This document shows, in pieces, positions 17,069-25,669 of a stretch of 64,000 bases of DNA. The translations under genes were made by a program, and so were the position numbers. Source of the DNA: Dyadobacter jejuensis (lineage in GTDB: Bacteria; Bacteroidota; Bacteroidia; Cytophagales; Spirosomataceae); NCBI RefSeq assembly GCF_003149085.1, contig NZ_QGDT01000002.1:441508-505507 (forward strand), written 5' to 3'. The notes beneath the pieces are model-generated. The model was given only the letters and a program-made list of their open reading frames with translations. It was not told where the DNA came from and searched no databases. Each line of letters begins with the position of its first letter. Within the stretch, counting starts at the first letter, position 1.

Positions 17069-17401
17069 GACTTACGTAGCCTGTTCAGGCATTGCTGTTT
17101 CTGCATTCTAAATTTGGCGCAAAATTAGGCCTCAACAGTTCCAAAACCTAATGGTTTACAGATCGATTGTTAAAACAATATTTTTAATGTCTATTTTCCA
17201 TCCTATGCCAAAGTGCGGCAACCCGATGGTCCAATCACTCCCCGGCAGCCTCCCTGCCCCATAGCGGCTCAAGCACTACCCCATATCCCCTTGCCAGGAG
17301 TCTGGCGCCTATTGCCTATATTTGAACCTAAAATAATTGCTTTAGCACCAAAATTAAGCGTATTTATCCCCGTACCACCATTTGAATCTTTTTAGCTTAG
17401 T
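17069..17401. other. Intergenic region between queA operon and the adenosyltransferase gene
   Basis: This 333-nt divergent gap contains no recognisable gene. The side next to the adenosyltransferase holds the promoter listed at 17291-17324. I looked for a cobalamin riboswitch, expected because the next gene handles cobalamin, and saw no B12-box-like conserved core. Confidence 0.5.
17291..17324 (+). promoter_or_regulatory. Candidate promoter for the cobalamin adenosyltransferase
   Basis: TTG (17291-17293), a 23-nt spacer and TATATTTG (17317-17324) match the Bacteroidota consensus at the long end of its spacer range. The leader to the ATG at 17402 would be about 70 nt. Confidence 0.4.
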
Positions 17402-17953
17402 ATGAAAATATATACCAAAACCGGAGACCAGGGAACAACTTCCTTAATAGGGGGCACCCGATTGAGCAAGGCCCATATCCGAATAGAAGCCTATGGAACC
17501 GTCGACGAACTAAATGCCTATATAGGACTGCTCCGCGACCAACCCGTAAATGAAAAGCGAAAAGAACTGCTGAAAGAAATCCAAGACCGCCTCTTCACGA
17601 TTGGCTCCCACCTGGCCTCAGAACCCGACCAACAAAAGAAGGTCCTTCCCGACTTGTTGGAGGACGACCTCGTATTACTAGAGAAGGAAATGGACCTGAT
17701 CGATAGCCAAGTCCCAAAGCTGCGCGCTTTTGTGCTTCCAGGTGGCCATAGCTCGGTATCCTTTGGCCACGTGGCCCGAACGGTTTGCCGGCGGGCAGAG
17801 CGGGCAGTAATTTTACTAAAACAGCAAGAAGAGGTTGCCGAAATTGTCATACGCTATCTCAACCGCCTTTCCGACTTCCTATTTATGCTTTGTCGCAGCA
17901 TGACCCACGAGCTTGGGTCCGAAGAAGTGCAATGGAAACCACGAATAGCATAA
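17402..17953 (+). CDS. PduO-type cob(I)alamin adenosyltransferase
   Basis: A 183-aa cytoplasmic enzyme transferring the adenosyl group of ATP to cob(I)alamin to make coenzyme B12. The ATP-binding N-terminus is diagnostic (IYTKTGDQGTTSLIGG, residues 3-18), followed by EAYGTVDELNAYIG and the conserved ARTVCRRAERAV segment with its arginines. The length fits the PduO/MMAB family. It stands alone, and no other cobalamin gene is in the window. No terminator was seen before ilvE. Confidence 0.92.
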   Translation: MKIYTKTGDQGTTSLIGGTRLSKAHIRIEAYGTVDELNAYIGLLRDQPVNEKRKELLKEIQDRLFTIGSHLASEPDQQKKVLPDLLEDDLVLLEKEMDLIDSQVPKLRAFVLPGGHSSVSFGHVARTVCRRAERAVILLKQQEEVAEIVIRYLNRLSDFLFMLCRSMTHELGSEEVQWKPRIA

Positions 17954-18010
17954 AAAAATAATTGCCATACTAAACATCTATTATATATCATTTTAAATTT
18001 TTAACTTGCC

Positions 18011-18032
18011 ATACTATTTTATAAGATAGTAT
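18011..18032. promoter_or_regulatory. Inverted repeat upstream of ilvE
   Basis: ATACTAT (18011-18017) and ATAGTAT (18026-18032) form perfect 7-bp arms around an 8-nt spacer in a very A+T-rich stretch, 77 bp before the ilvE ATG. It could be an operator or a leader hairpin. No TAnnTTTG element was found nearby. Confidence 0.35.
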
Positions 18033-18109
18033 CGATGGATGTTTAAGTCTAGAATTATTCCCAGATTTTTCATCATCCTAACAACCTATACCATTAAAAC
18101 TCAGGCCAT

Positions 18110-19177
18110 ATGACAGCCGACACCTTGCAAATAGACATACAGCAGACGACAACATCTCGTTTGCAACAAGTAGATTTTTCCAACCTTGTTTTTGGACGTG
18201 ACATTTCGGACCATATGTACATCGCCGAATACCGGGACGGTCAATGGCAAAATATGCGCATAGTCCCCTACGGCGACCTTGCCCTAAGTCCAGCCACCGC
18301 TGCCTTACATTATGGGCAGGCCATCTTCGAAGGGATGAAAGCCTATAAAAACGATTCAGGAGAAGTACTTCTCTTCCGGGCGATCGACAACTGGAAAAGA
18401 CTCAACAAATCGGCCGAAAGAATGTGTATGCCTACCATTCCTGAGGAGGTTTTTATGAATGGACTTACCGAACTGATCAAATTAGATGCAGGCTGGGTAC
18501 CTAATACGCCAGGTTGTTCCCTATACATTAGGCCATATATGTTTGCCACCGACCCCTACATCGGTGTAAAACCATCTGAGAGCTATTATTTTATTATTTT
18601 CACCAGCCCAGTAGGTACCTATTATGCCAAGCCGCCAAGGGTGAAGATAGAAACACGCTACATTCGGGCGGCTGAAGGCGGTGTAGGTGGCACCAAATGT
18701 GCCGGTAATTATGGGGGTTCTTTATATCCTGCCAAGCTAGCACAACAGGAAGGCTACGACCAACTGATATGGACCGACGCCCGCGAGCATGCCTATATAG
18801 AAGAATCAGGAACGATGAATATCATGTTTATGATGGATGGTAAGCTCGTTACTCCGGCCGTATCCGAAACGACCCTCGATGGCATCACCCGCCGGAGCAT
18901 CATTGCTGTGGCTAAGCACTGGGGCATAGAGGTAGAGGAAAGAAGAGTGACCGTAAAAGAAGTGGTAGAAGCACTCAAAAATGGCACCCTGGAATCGGCT
19001 TTTGGAGCCGGTACAGCAGTGGTCATTTCGCCATTTGCCACCATCGCCTACGAAGGAGTGGACTATGCACTTCCCGAAGTTACGGACGAGTCCTTTGTTA
19101 CCAAAGTTAAAAACTTCGTTACAGACATACGGGTAGGTAATACCCCTGACATATTCGGTTGGACGTTAAAAGTCTAG
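18110..19177 (+). CDS. ilvE: Branched-chain amino acid aminotransferase
   Basis: A 355-aa class IV PLP enzyme that interconverts leucine, isoleucine and valine with their 2-oxo acids using glutamate/2-oxoglutarate. The cofactor lysine is Lys196 (GGTKCAGNYGGSL). The stretch ALHYGQAIFEGMKAYK and the LYIRPYMFATD block are typical of BCAT, and the C-terminal AFGAGTAVVISP is the conserved phosphate-binding turn. The length matches the BCAT-II type. No other branched-chain pathway gene is adjacent. It ends in a clear intrinsic terminator. Confidence 0.94.
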   Translation: MTADTLQIDIQQTTTSRLQQVDFSNLVFGRDISDHMYIAEYRDGQWQNMRIVPYGDLALSPATAALHYGQAIFEGMKAYKNDSGEVLLFRAIDNWKRLNKSAERMCMPTIPEEVFMNGLTELIKLDAGWVPNTPGCSLYIRPYMFATDPYIGVKPSESYYFIIFTSPVGTYYAKPPRVKIETRYIRAAEGGVGGTKCAGNYGGSLYPAKLAQQEGYDQLIWTDAREHAYIEESGTMNIMFMMDGKLVTPAVSETTLDGITRRSIIAVAKHWGIEVEERRVTVKEVVEALKNGTLESAFGAGTAVVISPFATIAYEGVDYALPEVTDESFVTKVKNFVTDIRVGNTPDIFGWTLKV

Positions 19178-19196
19178 ACCTTTCTGATGGATTGTT

Positions 19197-19228
19197 AGCC
19201 CCTTTCTTTTTTGGAGAGGGGCTTTTTT
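19197..19228 (+). terminator. Intrinsic terminator after ilvE
   Basis: AGCCCCTTTC (19197-19206) pairs with GAGAGGGGCT (19214-19223), a 10-bp stem with one G-U, followed by a T-run to 19228. It lies 20 nt after the stop codon. Confidence 0.85.
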
Positions 19229-19257
19229 GGTTCCATACCCCTCCTGCAGTCTATTTA

Positions 19258-19290
19258 TTTAGGCGTTATTTTATTTTTATCTTAATTTTG
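19258..19290 (+). promoter_or_regulatory. Candidate promoter for the cupin gene
   Basis: TAATTTTG at 19283-19290 is an exact TAnnTTTG element; 21 nt upstream TTTA (19258-19261) is a one-mismatch -33 element. Transcription from near 19297 would leave a leader of about 24 nt. Confidence 0.4.
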
Positions 19291-19320
19291 ACCATTCATC
19301 GAATCTCAACTTAGCAATTC

Positions 19321-19836
19321 ATGTCTCTAACATTCCCTACCCATACCGCCAAAGAAACTGTATTTGAAGGCGTCCAAAAATTTATCGACGAACAGGGCTT
19401 CACCGTAGTAGCCAAAGATCATAGTCGCCCATGGGGAGGCTTTTTCGTGTTGGATGAGGCCCAAGCTCCATCCTTTATCAAGACCTTCTTCCCACACCTT
19501 TCCTTAGAAGACTTTGCTGGGTATGAAAAACTAAGTCCCAAAATACTGGTTGTTGCACCCAACAAAAGACTCTCATGGCAATACCACCACCGCCGTGCCG
19601 AAATATGGAAGGTCATTGGTGGAAATGCGGGGATCGTCATTAGCGATACCGACGAGGAAACCCCTCTACAACAGCTCCCGATTGGTACCGTTATCGATCT
19701 TAAAAAAGGGGAGCGCCACCGTCTGGTTGGCGTAGACGTATGGGGTATCGTAGCCGAAATCTGGCAACATACCGACCCCAGCCACCCATCCGACGAGGAC
19801 GATATCGTAAGGGTACAAGATGACTTCGGTCGTTGA
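19321..19836 (+). CDS. Cupin protein, type II mannose-6-phosphate isomerase-like
   Basis: A 171-aa single-domain cupin. RPWGGFFVLD, LSWQYHHRRAEIWKVIGGNA and GERHRLVGVDVWGIVAEIW follow the C-terminal isomerase/cupin domain of bifunctional ManC/type II phosphomannose isomerases, with the two metal-site histidines in YHHRRAE. The guanylyltransferase half is absent, so this is a stand-alone version. It probably interconverts mannose-6-phosphate and fructose-6-phosphate or a similar sugar phosphate in the cytoplasm; the substrate is inferred. It has its own promoter and terminator. Confidence 0.75.
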   Translation: MSLTFPTHTAKETVFEGVQKFIDEQGFTVVAKDHSRPWGGFFVLDEAQAPSFIKTFFPHLSLEDFAGYEKLSPKILVVAPNKRLSWQYHHRRAEIWKVIGGNAGIVISDTDEETPLQQLPIGTVIDLKKGERHRLVGVDVWGIVAEIWQHTDPSHPSDEDDIVRVQDDFGR

Positions 19837-19859
19837 TCATCGCCCCCCCCACTGTTACC

Positions 19860-19910
19860 AACGAATAGAAGCAGTCCGGTAGATTTGGCTGCCTCTATTC
19901 GTTCTTTTTT
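19860..19910 (+). terminator. Intrinsic terminator after the cupin gene
   Basis: AACGAATAGAAGCAG (19860-19874) pairs with CTGCCTCTATTCGTT (19889-19903), 15 positions with one mismatch, followed by C and six T (19905-19910). A run of eight C lies just upstream at 19843-19850. Confidence 0.85.
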
Positions 19911-19954
19911 AGCTAGTATAATCGATTGACAAGCACCCATTGGTACCAAACCTT

Positions 19955-20407
19955 ATGATTACCATCAAGCGGACTCATAGCGAAGACCCCGATTTCCCTT
20001 TCCTTACCAACCTGCTCGACCAAGCCCTATGCGACCTGTACAATACCCGCCAGGAAGACTATGCCGACTATAACCGCATTACGGACTTACCCACCGTGGT
20101 ACTGGCTTACGACGGCACTGAGCCCATAGGCTGTGGTTGTTTTAAAATCCATGATTCCGAAAATATAGAAATAAAAAGGATGTATGTTCTCCCCCAATAC
20201 AGGGGACGGGGTCTTGCCCGTACTTTATTGAAAGAACTGGAACAATGGGCACTGAGCCTGGGATATAAGCGCTCCATTTTGGAAACCGGAAAAAAACAGA
20301 CTGAAGCCATAGCGCTGTATACCCACTTGGGCTATGAGCCTATAGCCGGCTACAACGCCTACGATGCCCTCGAGATCAGTACCTGCTTCGCCAAATCGCT
20401 AATATAG
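19955..20407 (+). CDS. GNAT-family N-acetyltransferase
   Basis: A 150-aa cytoplasmic acetyltransferase, starting at the ATG at 19955 (an upstream in-frame TTG at 19940 is less likely). The acetyl-CoA-binding motif A is MYVLPQYRGRGLARTLL, with the R-G-R-G-L pyrophosphate loop, and the C-terminal ETGKKQTEAIALYTHLGY is the usual motif B region. The acceptor is unknown; proteins of this shape act on small amines or peptides. It follows the cupin terminator by about 45 nt, and its 3' side abuts the relic of an oppositely oriented dehydrogenase gene. Confidence 0.82.
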   Translation: MITIKRTHSEDPDFPFLTNLLDQALCDLYNTRQEDYADYNRITDLPTVVLAYDGTEPIGCGCFKIHDSENIEIKRMYVLPQYRGRGLARTLLKELEQWALSLGYKRSILETGKKQTEAIALYTHLGYEPIAGYNAYDALEISTCFAKSLI

Positions 20408-20439
20408 GCTTTTCCGCACCTACCTGATGCGACTCCCCC

Positions 20440-20655
20440 CCCCGTCTACGCTATACCATCCAGCTTGTCGGGTAGGCCATCGCAAGCGATGCGTTCATCG
20501 AGTACATTCAGATATTGCTAATTGATGCCCGCCGCCAAGCCCGATACATCGGCGCTTGAATAGGTGCCCCACACCTTGTTTCCCGCTTCTAACTACTGTT
20601 TGGCAAGCTTTTTGCCAATTCCTGATGAAGCCCCAATGACCAAATAATTTTTCAA
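20440..20655 (-). pseudogene. Decayed short-chain dehydrogenase/reductase (SDR), N-terminal remnant
   Basis: From a TTG at 20655 the minus strand reads LKNYLVIGASSGIGKKLAKQ, a textbook Rossmann TGxxxGxG-type NAD(P) site, then LEAGNKVWGTYSS and LNVLDERIACDGLPDKLDGIA, the next strands of an SDR. The frame is broken by three TAG codons (20593-20595, 20518-20520, 20446-20448) and ends against the GNAT gene in a run of nine G (20435-20443 on the plus strand as C), so about 70% of a normal ~240-aa SDR is gone. The start codon itself seems altered from ATG to TTG. Clearly inactive. Confidence 0.85.
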
Positions 20656-20797
20656 GGATCAATATTGTTAATGGTAGAGAATTTTGGAAAGACTACATTT
20701 GGCCCATCTATGAGCCAGACTCCTCTTTATCCAACAAAATCATGCCTAGAAAGCGTACTCAGTAAGGCCTTATTTTCAACCATTCACCGTAAATTCT

Positions 20798-21910
20798 ATG
20801 GGCGACCTATCAGAAAAAAACGAATATATGATGAGCGTCTACCGCTCTTTGGTAGTCATCGCCATTTTGATTGGCGGTATTTATGTAGGTCAGGATATCA
20901 TTGTCCCCCTTGCTCTGGCCTTTCTTTTGGCGGTATTACTACGGCCAGTCGAAGCATTTTTTATTAGGCTAGGCCTTCCCAAGGTATTGGCTATCAGCCT
21001 CGCGGTGTTTTTGGCCGCCCTCTTATTGGCGGGCCTCATTTTCCTGCTATCCATTCAGATCGCCGATTTCTCTAACCAGTGGCCCAAGCTCAAAAAAAAT
21101 ATAAATGAGGCCTATAACGATGGACGCCGCTGGGTGCGCCGCGAATATCGGCTCAGCTTCTGGCAACAAGACCAGTACATCAAAAAAGCCCAAACCCAGA
21201 CGATAGAAAACCTTCAGAAATCGGAAGCACTAGGATCTATCACAGGCTCTCTCAGTACCTTGGTTTTATTGCCTATCTATGTTTTCTTAATGCTCTACTA
21301 CCGAAGCATGTTCATTCGGTTCTCTATTGTGCTATTTACCGACAAACACAAATGTAAGGTGCTGGAGATTTTGGGACAGATCAAGACGATCGTCCAGAGC
21401 TATATGGTAGGCCTGCTGCTGGAAACCGCAGCCGTGGCCACCCTCAACTCCATTGGCCTATTGCTGCTCAATGTACAATATGCCATCCTGCTAGGGGTAA
21501 TGGCCGCCATACTCAACTTGGTACCCTATATAGGAGGACTCGTCGCTACAGCCCTAGCCGTACTCGTTACTTTTATGAATCATCCCGACGGACTAACCGT
21601 CCTGGGAGTCGTAGGGGTATTTGTGCTGGTACAGCTCATCGACAACAACTTCTTAGTACCCATGATCGTGGGATCAAAAGTAAGAATCAACGCCTTAGCC
21701 TCGATCGTCGGCGTATTGGTTGGGGGTGCTATGGCTGGCTTGTCGGGTATGTTTCTTTCTATACCGGCCATTGCCATACTCAAAGCCATCTGCGACCGCG
21801 TCGACCACCTGCACGCATGGGGAATCTTGCTAGGAGACGAGTCGCCAGACGACAACTATAAAAAACTAAAAAAGAGCCTCGAAAGCGATCAGCTTAGTGA
21901 GACTCCCTAG
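20798..21910 (+). CDS. AI-2E family permease-like transporter
   Basis: A 370-aa inner-membrane protein of the AI-2E/YdiK/TqsA family. It has paired N-terminal helices (about 12-75), a helical soluble region (about 85-150), and then five or so hydrophobic segments, including the family-typical VPYIGGLVATALAV and LVPMIVGSKVRINALASIVG. Family members export or exchange small solutes (AI-2 in TqsA, Na+/H+ in others), so the substrate is open. The upstream 140 nt contain an isolated TACATTTG (20694-20701) that could be a -7 element. It ends at a strong shared terminator with the convergent aarF-like gene. Confidence 0.85.
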   Translation: MGDLSEKNEYMMSVYRSLVVIAILIGGIYVGQDIIVPLALAFLLAVLLRPVEAFFIRLGLPKVLAISLAVFLAALLLAGLIFLLSIQIADFSNQWPKLKKNINEAYNDGRRWVRREYRLSFWQQDQYIKKAQTQTIENLQKSEALGSITGSLSTLVLLPIYVFLMLYYRSMFIRFSIVLFTDKHKCKVLEILGQIKTIVQSYMVGLLLETAAVATLNSIGLLLLNVQYAILLGVMAAILNLVPYIGGLVATALAVLVTFMNHPDGLTVLGVVGVFVLVQLIDNNFLVPMIVGSKVRINALASIVGVLVGGAMAGLSGMFLSIPAIAILKAICDRVDHLHAWGILLGDESPDDNYKKLKKSLESDQLSETP

Positions 21911-21934
21911 CTTTTAGGAAAACTGAAATTGTGA

Positions 21935-21976
21935 ATTTTTATGGAGGTTATAATGCATCATAACCTCCATAAAAAT
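21935..21976. terminator. Bidirectional terminator between the permease and AarF-like genes
   Basis: TTTTTATGGAGGTTAT (21936-21951) and ATAACCTCCATAAAAA (21960-21975) form a perfect 16-bp stem (17 with the A21935-T21976 pair) with an 8-nt loop, and A/T tracts on both sides serve both converging transcripts. Confidence 0.9.
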
Positions 21977-21994
21977 ATCCCGGCACCATATCGC

Positions 21995-23293
21995 TTACTG
22001 CTGGGTATGAACCTGCGCCTTCAAATCGTGAAGTAGGCTAAACAATCCAAAAAACGTGCGATTGATATAAATAAAATGCTTGGAGCCCCTGTTCATATTC
22101 ATCTTCCGCAATTCGGCGTCATTGGCATATTTCTCCCCGATCTCGGCGAGCTTATTGAAAAAACTTTCATCCGAAAAATCAAAAGATTCCCGTTGAAAGG
22201 GCTGAGTAAGCAGGGATAATATTTGATAAAAAAGCTCCGAAAAATAGGCCCTTTGGGCAGGCGTATCGCTATCCAAAAGAATTTCTAACTCGGTAAGTTT
22301 CTGATGGTATATTTCAGTATTATTTAGTTTCTCAGGATCTACCAACTCAAAGTATGGCTTGTAGAAGTCCTCAGGAATTTGTTTCATACACCCAAAATCT
22401 ATGGCGATAAGATTGGCCTGCTCATCGACCAAAAAATTTCCCGGATGCGGATCGGCATGTACCTTACGTAAAACATGAACCTGGTGCATATAAAAATCCC
22501 ATAATGCCTGACCTATCTTATTGGCCACATCCTGAGATGGAATAGAACGGCAGAATTCAGACAAATGCTTTCCATCCATCCAGTCCATAGAAATGACGCG
22601 CTCACAAGAAAACTCCGGATAATAAGTCGGAAACTTCAGATGGGGAATATGGGCACAGGACTTAGCCACTTCGGCACTCTGCGCTATTTCTAGATAATAA
22701 TCGGTTTCTTCTACCAGTTTCGACTCTACTTCGTTAAAATATTTCTCGGAGTCCTTGGCCTGAATATTGAACATTCTCATGGCAATAGGCTTCACCATGG
22801 CCAAGTCGGACCCTATGCTTTCGGCTACACCAGGGTACTGAATCTTAACGGCCAGGGCTTTCCCGTCTTTGGTAGCCCGGTGCACCTGCCCTATGCTGGC
22901 CGCGTTAATGGCATTGGCATCGAAGGTATCGAAAAGTTCCTTTGGTGACTTTCCGAAGTACCGTCGAAAGGTTTTCTCCACCAGGGGGGCCGACAAGGGA
23001 GGAACCGAAAACTGAGAAAGGGAAAATTTCTCTACATAAGCCTGAGGCAGAAAATTCTTCTCCATACTCAGCATCTGTGCCAATTTCAAAGCACTCCCTT
23101 TTAAGTTTTTCAGGCCATCATATATATCACCGGCATTGGCGTTATTCAAATTTTCGAGGGCGGTATCGGGGCTGGTGATCTTTTGCCCATAGTATTTCAA
23201 ATAATTCCCTCCAATTTTAACCCCTGTAGAAAGGATTTTGGAGGCTCTTTGTATTTTGGAAGTCGGTATTCTGTCAATGGTTTCCATACTCAC
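21995..23293 (-). CDS. ABC1/AarF/UbiB-family atypical kinase
   Basis: A 432-aa protein with the ABC1 atypical kinase fold: the KxGQ-like segment KLAQ at 70-73, the alanine-rich loop AASIGQVHRA at 131-140, Lys150 in LAVKIQYPG, VHADPHPGNF around 278-287 and the DFG triad at 299-301. UbiB-type members support isoprenoid quinone synthesis or lipid homeostasis through ATPase activity; the role here is not determined. Its ATG overlaps the stop of the TetR gene by 4 nt (ATGA), so the two are translationally coupled. No C-terminal membrane helices are obvious, unlike E. coli UbiB. Confidence 0.88.
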   Translation of the reverse strand: MSMETIDRIPTSKIQRASKILSTGVKIGGNYLKYYGQKITSPDTALENLNNANAGDIYDGLKNLKGSALKLAQMLSMEKNFLPQAYVEKFSLSQFSVPPLSAPLVEKTFRRYFGKSPKELFDTFDANAINAASIGQVHRATKDGKALAVKIQYPGVAESIGSDLAMVKPIAMRMFNIQAKDSEKYFNEVESKLVEETDYYLEIAQSAEVAKSCAHIPHLKFPTYYPEFSCERVISMDWMDGKHLSEFCRSIPSQDVANKIGQALWDFYMHQVHVLRKVHADPHPGNFLVDEQANLIAIDFGCMKQIPEDFYKPYFELVDPEKLNNTEIYHQKLTELEILLDSDTPAQRAYFSELFYQILSLLTQPFQRESFDFSDESFFNKLAEIGEKYANDAELRKMNMNRGSKHFIYINRTFFGLFSLLHDLKAQVHTQQ

Positions 23294-23961
23294 CTGATCT
23301 TTTCTTTGAACAAAAATTTACCAAGATCGATCACACTCTCTAGAGGAGTGACATCGAATAGGTCGAAGGTGACCCTGATAGACTTTTCAATGAATAGGTC
23401 CGTTTTTTCAAAAGCAGGAGATTGGTCGTCCAACCAGAACTTCAGCGTTACCATCAGCTGCACCCAGGCACCCTCATTGAGTGCGTCCTGTTGTATCTTT
23501 TTCACTCTTTCATTCTTGGACTCGAGGTACCCTTCACTAATTAAGGCGATAAAGCCTTTGAATTCTGAACGTAGCTCCTTAAGCTTCATCAACCCATCCA
23601 GCCTATTTTTCTCTCCATTCAAGGCAAATACTACATAACTCCGGTTAGCGGTTAAAATCTCGAAGAAGGTATAATAATAGGTAAGGAGCTTCTCCCTGAA
23701 GCCCATGGTAGCCAACGCCTCGCCATCGGCCATCAGTCCCATAGCCATTTGGTGAAACCGTAAAAAGACCTGTCTTTCAATAGCCTCCAAAGAGGCATAA
23801 AAAGAATAAAACTCCTTTTCTGCAAATCCATTCAGTTTTGCAAATTGATACACAGACTCAGGCTTCTTACCGTTATCGAGACAGTAAGTCATAAATAAAT
23901 TGGAAATATGCTCAGCCGACAATGGTTGTGCCGTCTTTACTTCTTTTGTCCTTGTTGCCAT
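23290..23961 (-). CDS. TetR-family regulator
   Basis: A 223-aa protein whose first ~60 residues form a TetR-type helix-turn-helix (AEHISNLFMTYCLDNGKKPESVYQFAKLNGFAEKEFYSFYASLEAIERQV, read as three helices with a divergent recognition helix). The rest is all-helical, as expected for a ligand or dimer domain. It overlaps the AarF-like gene by 4 nt. TetR-AarF pairs of this form recur in Bacteroidota, so the regulator may act on membrane or quinone functions, but no operator was identified. The HTH is divergent enough that a non-DNA-binding role is possible. Confidence 0.72.
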   Translation of the reverse strand: MATRTKEVKTAQPLSAEHISNLFMTYCLDNGKKPESVYQFAKLNGFAEKEFYSFYASLEAIERQVFLRFHQMAMGLMADGEALATMGFREKLLTYYYTFFEILTANRSYVVFALNGEKNRLDGLMKLKELRSEFKGFIALISEGYLESKNERVKKIQQDALNEGAWVQLMVTLKFWLDDQSPAFEKTDLFIEKSIRVTFDLFDVTPLESVIDLGKFLFKEKIR

Positions 23962-24130
23962 AAGTATAATTGGTTAATCAACGATTTTAGAACTTCAAAT
24001 TGAGCTCAACTCCTATTCAGTTGCATAGAGTAGCATGAATTTAGAACAACAATTTCGTTGAAATCATTGGCGATAGCTAAAAAAAATTATTATCGTTCCC
24101 TGGGCAAACTTCCCTGTCCGCTACCGGAGG

Positions 24131-25621
24131 CTATCCTGAAACTTTTGCAACCGAATCCCTCAAGATATCGGTAGCCATGTGCAACTCAGGGAGATTAAAA
24201 TTCCCGAAACCTAGCCGTATGCCACTTACCTGGCCCGATTGAAATAGCAGGGTTTGGGGCAAATGCAACTTACTTTCGGCACATGCTCGGCTCAACTTTA
24301 GTAGGTTAAGATCCCTACGCCATTCCGTCCACACTGCCAGGCCTCCCGGTGGCTTTTGAAAGGTAAGATATTCCTCAAATTCCTGGGCAAGCCTCATACA
24401 TAAGGCGTCACGCCTTTCCTGGTATATTTTCTGGGCTTTTTTAAGGTGCCGTTGAAATTCTCCTTCCCGGATCATCTCGGCCAGGGCCTGCTCCATGACC
24501 ATATCACCTTGCCGATCCACAATCCTTCGCAACTTCCCTATCTCCGCTATGAGGTTCTCGGGAGCCACTATATAGCCCGTCCGAAGCCCGGGTGCCAAAG
24601 CCTTGCAAAAAGAGCCAATATAAACCACCATCCCGGACCGATCGGCACTGGCCAAGGGCAACACCGGACTGCTATGGTAATGGTAATCATAGTCATAGTC
24701 GTCCTCCAAAATAACGAAGCCATACTCCACGGAAAGCTGGATGAGCGCCTGCCGTCTTTCGGCGCTCAGCGTTACCGTGGTGGGGTAGTGATGATGTGGG
24801 GTAATATAGAGCATTCGGATTCGGCCACCCCGACAAAGGTCGCGAATAGCCTCTAGGGACACCCCCTGCTCGTCGACCGGCACCACACTAAGCTGGGCAC
24901 CAGCCTTTTGGAAAATCATATTGGCCACATAATAACTCAAGCTCCCCACCACTACCCGGTCGCCGGGCTCCAGCAGGGTGGTGGAGGCCAGGTATAGGCC
25001 CATCTGGATGCCGCGGGTAGTAAGAATATTCTCTACGCCCACATGAAGTCCCCGGGTATCGTTTAGATAATTGGCCAAATGCTGCCGAAAGAAGGTATTG
25101 CCCTCCACATGCGAGTAGCCCAAATACCCCCTGCTATTTCCTCGGCGAAGGATTCCCGCATAGTTTTTAGATAACCGATCCATGGGAGCCAGCCGTACGT
25201 CGGGGAGGCCATCGGTAAACTCTAATTCATACCGAGATAGGGATACGGGCCGATCTAGCAGCATACTCCGCCTAAAACCAAACCCTGCTTCTTTGGGATA
25301 GCGCAACAACTCGGCAGAGTCGAATGCTACGGGCTGGTCGGCAGGGCCAGCATGTACCGAATGGACGAAGGTCCCCCTATTGGCCGAGACCGTCACCCAG
25401 CCCTGTGCTTCTAACTCCGCTATGGCGGCGATGGCCGTTTTCCTATGCACCCCCAACCCCAGGGCCAGCTGCCGGCTCCCCGGCAGGCGTACCCCATGGC
25501 GCAGCACTCCCCGCTGTATGGCGTTGATCATCTGTTTGGCTATCTGAAGGTACACCGGGCTCGACAGGCTCCGATCTATTTTGATAAGATTATTAAGGGC
25601 TACTTCAACCGGACTACTCAT
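24131..25621 (-). CDS. MocR/PdxR-type regulator (GntR wHTH fused to class I aminotransferase)
   Basis: A 496-aa fusion protein. Residues ~20-90 are a GntR winged helix-turn-helix (PVYLQIAKQMINAIQRG, LPGSRQLALGLGVHRKTAI), and ~110-496 are a fold-type I aminotransferase domain with the PLP lysine at Lys340 (GSFCKALAPGLRTGY). MocR proteins sense PLP or an amino-compound adduct and activate a target that is often divergent. Here the divergent gene is a TonB-dependent receptor 120 bp away, with an inverted repeat overlapping its promoter, so that receptor is the likely target. Its own promoter was not recognised. Confidence 0.88.
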   Translation of the reverse strand: MSSPVEVALNNLIKIDRSLSSPVYLQIAKQMINAIQRGVLRHGVRLPGSRQLALGLGVHRKTAIAAIAELEAQGWVTVSANRGTFVHSVHAGPADQPVAFDSAELLRYPKEAGFGFRRSMLLDRPVSLSRYELEFTDGLPDVRLAPMDRLSKNYAGILRRGNSRGYLGYSHVEGNTFFRQHLANYLNDTRGLHVGVENILTTRGIQMGLYLASTTLLEPGDRVVVGSLSYYVANMIFQKAGAQLSVVPVDEQGVSLEAIRDLCRGGRIRMLYITPHHHYPTTVTLSAERRQALIQLSVEYGFVILEDDYDYDYHYHSSPVLPLASADRSGMVVYIGSFCKALAPGLRTGYIVAPENLIAEIGKLRRIVDRQGDMVMEQALAEMIREGEFQRHLKKAQKIYQERRDALCMRLAQEFEEYLTFQKPPGGLAVWTEWRRDLNLLKLSRACAESKLHLPQTLLFQSGQVSGIRLGFGNFNLPELHMATDILRDSVAKVSG

Positions 25622-25639
25622 GATATAACAACTGGATTA

Positions 25640-25669
25640 CTTGAACGGACCGGAAAGATAATACTTTTG
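25640..25669 (+). promoter_or_regulatory. Bacteroidota-type promoter of the TonB receptor
   Basis: TTG (25641-25643, within CTTG), an 18-nt spacer and TACTTTTG (25662-25669) match the consensus exactly. Transcription from near 25676 would give a ~65-nt leader before the ATG at 25742. Confidence 0.6.

Noticed and set aside
17069..17401. Cobalamin riboswitch before the adenosyltransferase gene.
   Set aside because: No B12-box-like core or the expected conserved leader segments could be found; the stretch looks like an ordinary promoter region.
19419..19949. Minus-strand open frame of 176 codons over the cupin gene.
   Set aside because: It is antisense to a gene with clear cupin motifs and has low-complexity Ser/Arg-rich composition typical of a shadow frame.
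19843..20443. Runs of eight C (19843-19850) and nine C (20435-20443) as phase-variation tracts.
   Set aside because: The first lies between a stop codon and a terminator, and the second lies in a pseudogene remnant, so length changes would not switch a functional gene.
20440..20655. Possible amber recoding, since all three stops in the SDR relic are TAG.
   Set aside because: TAG is used as a normal stop by intact genes here (ilvE, the AI-2E family gene, recX), and the relic is also truncated and has lost its ATG, so decay is the simpler reading.
20665..20967. 100-codon plus-strand frame overlapping the start of the AI-2E family gene.
   Set aside because: It runs out of frame through the well-supported permease N-terminus and shows no protein-like pattern.
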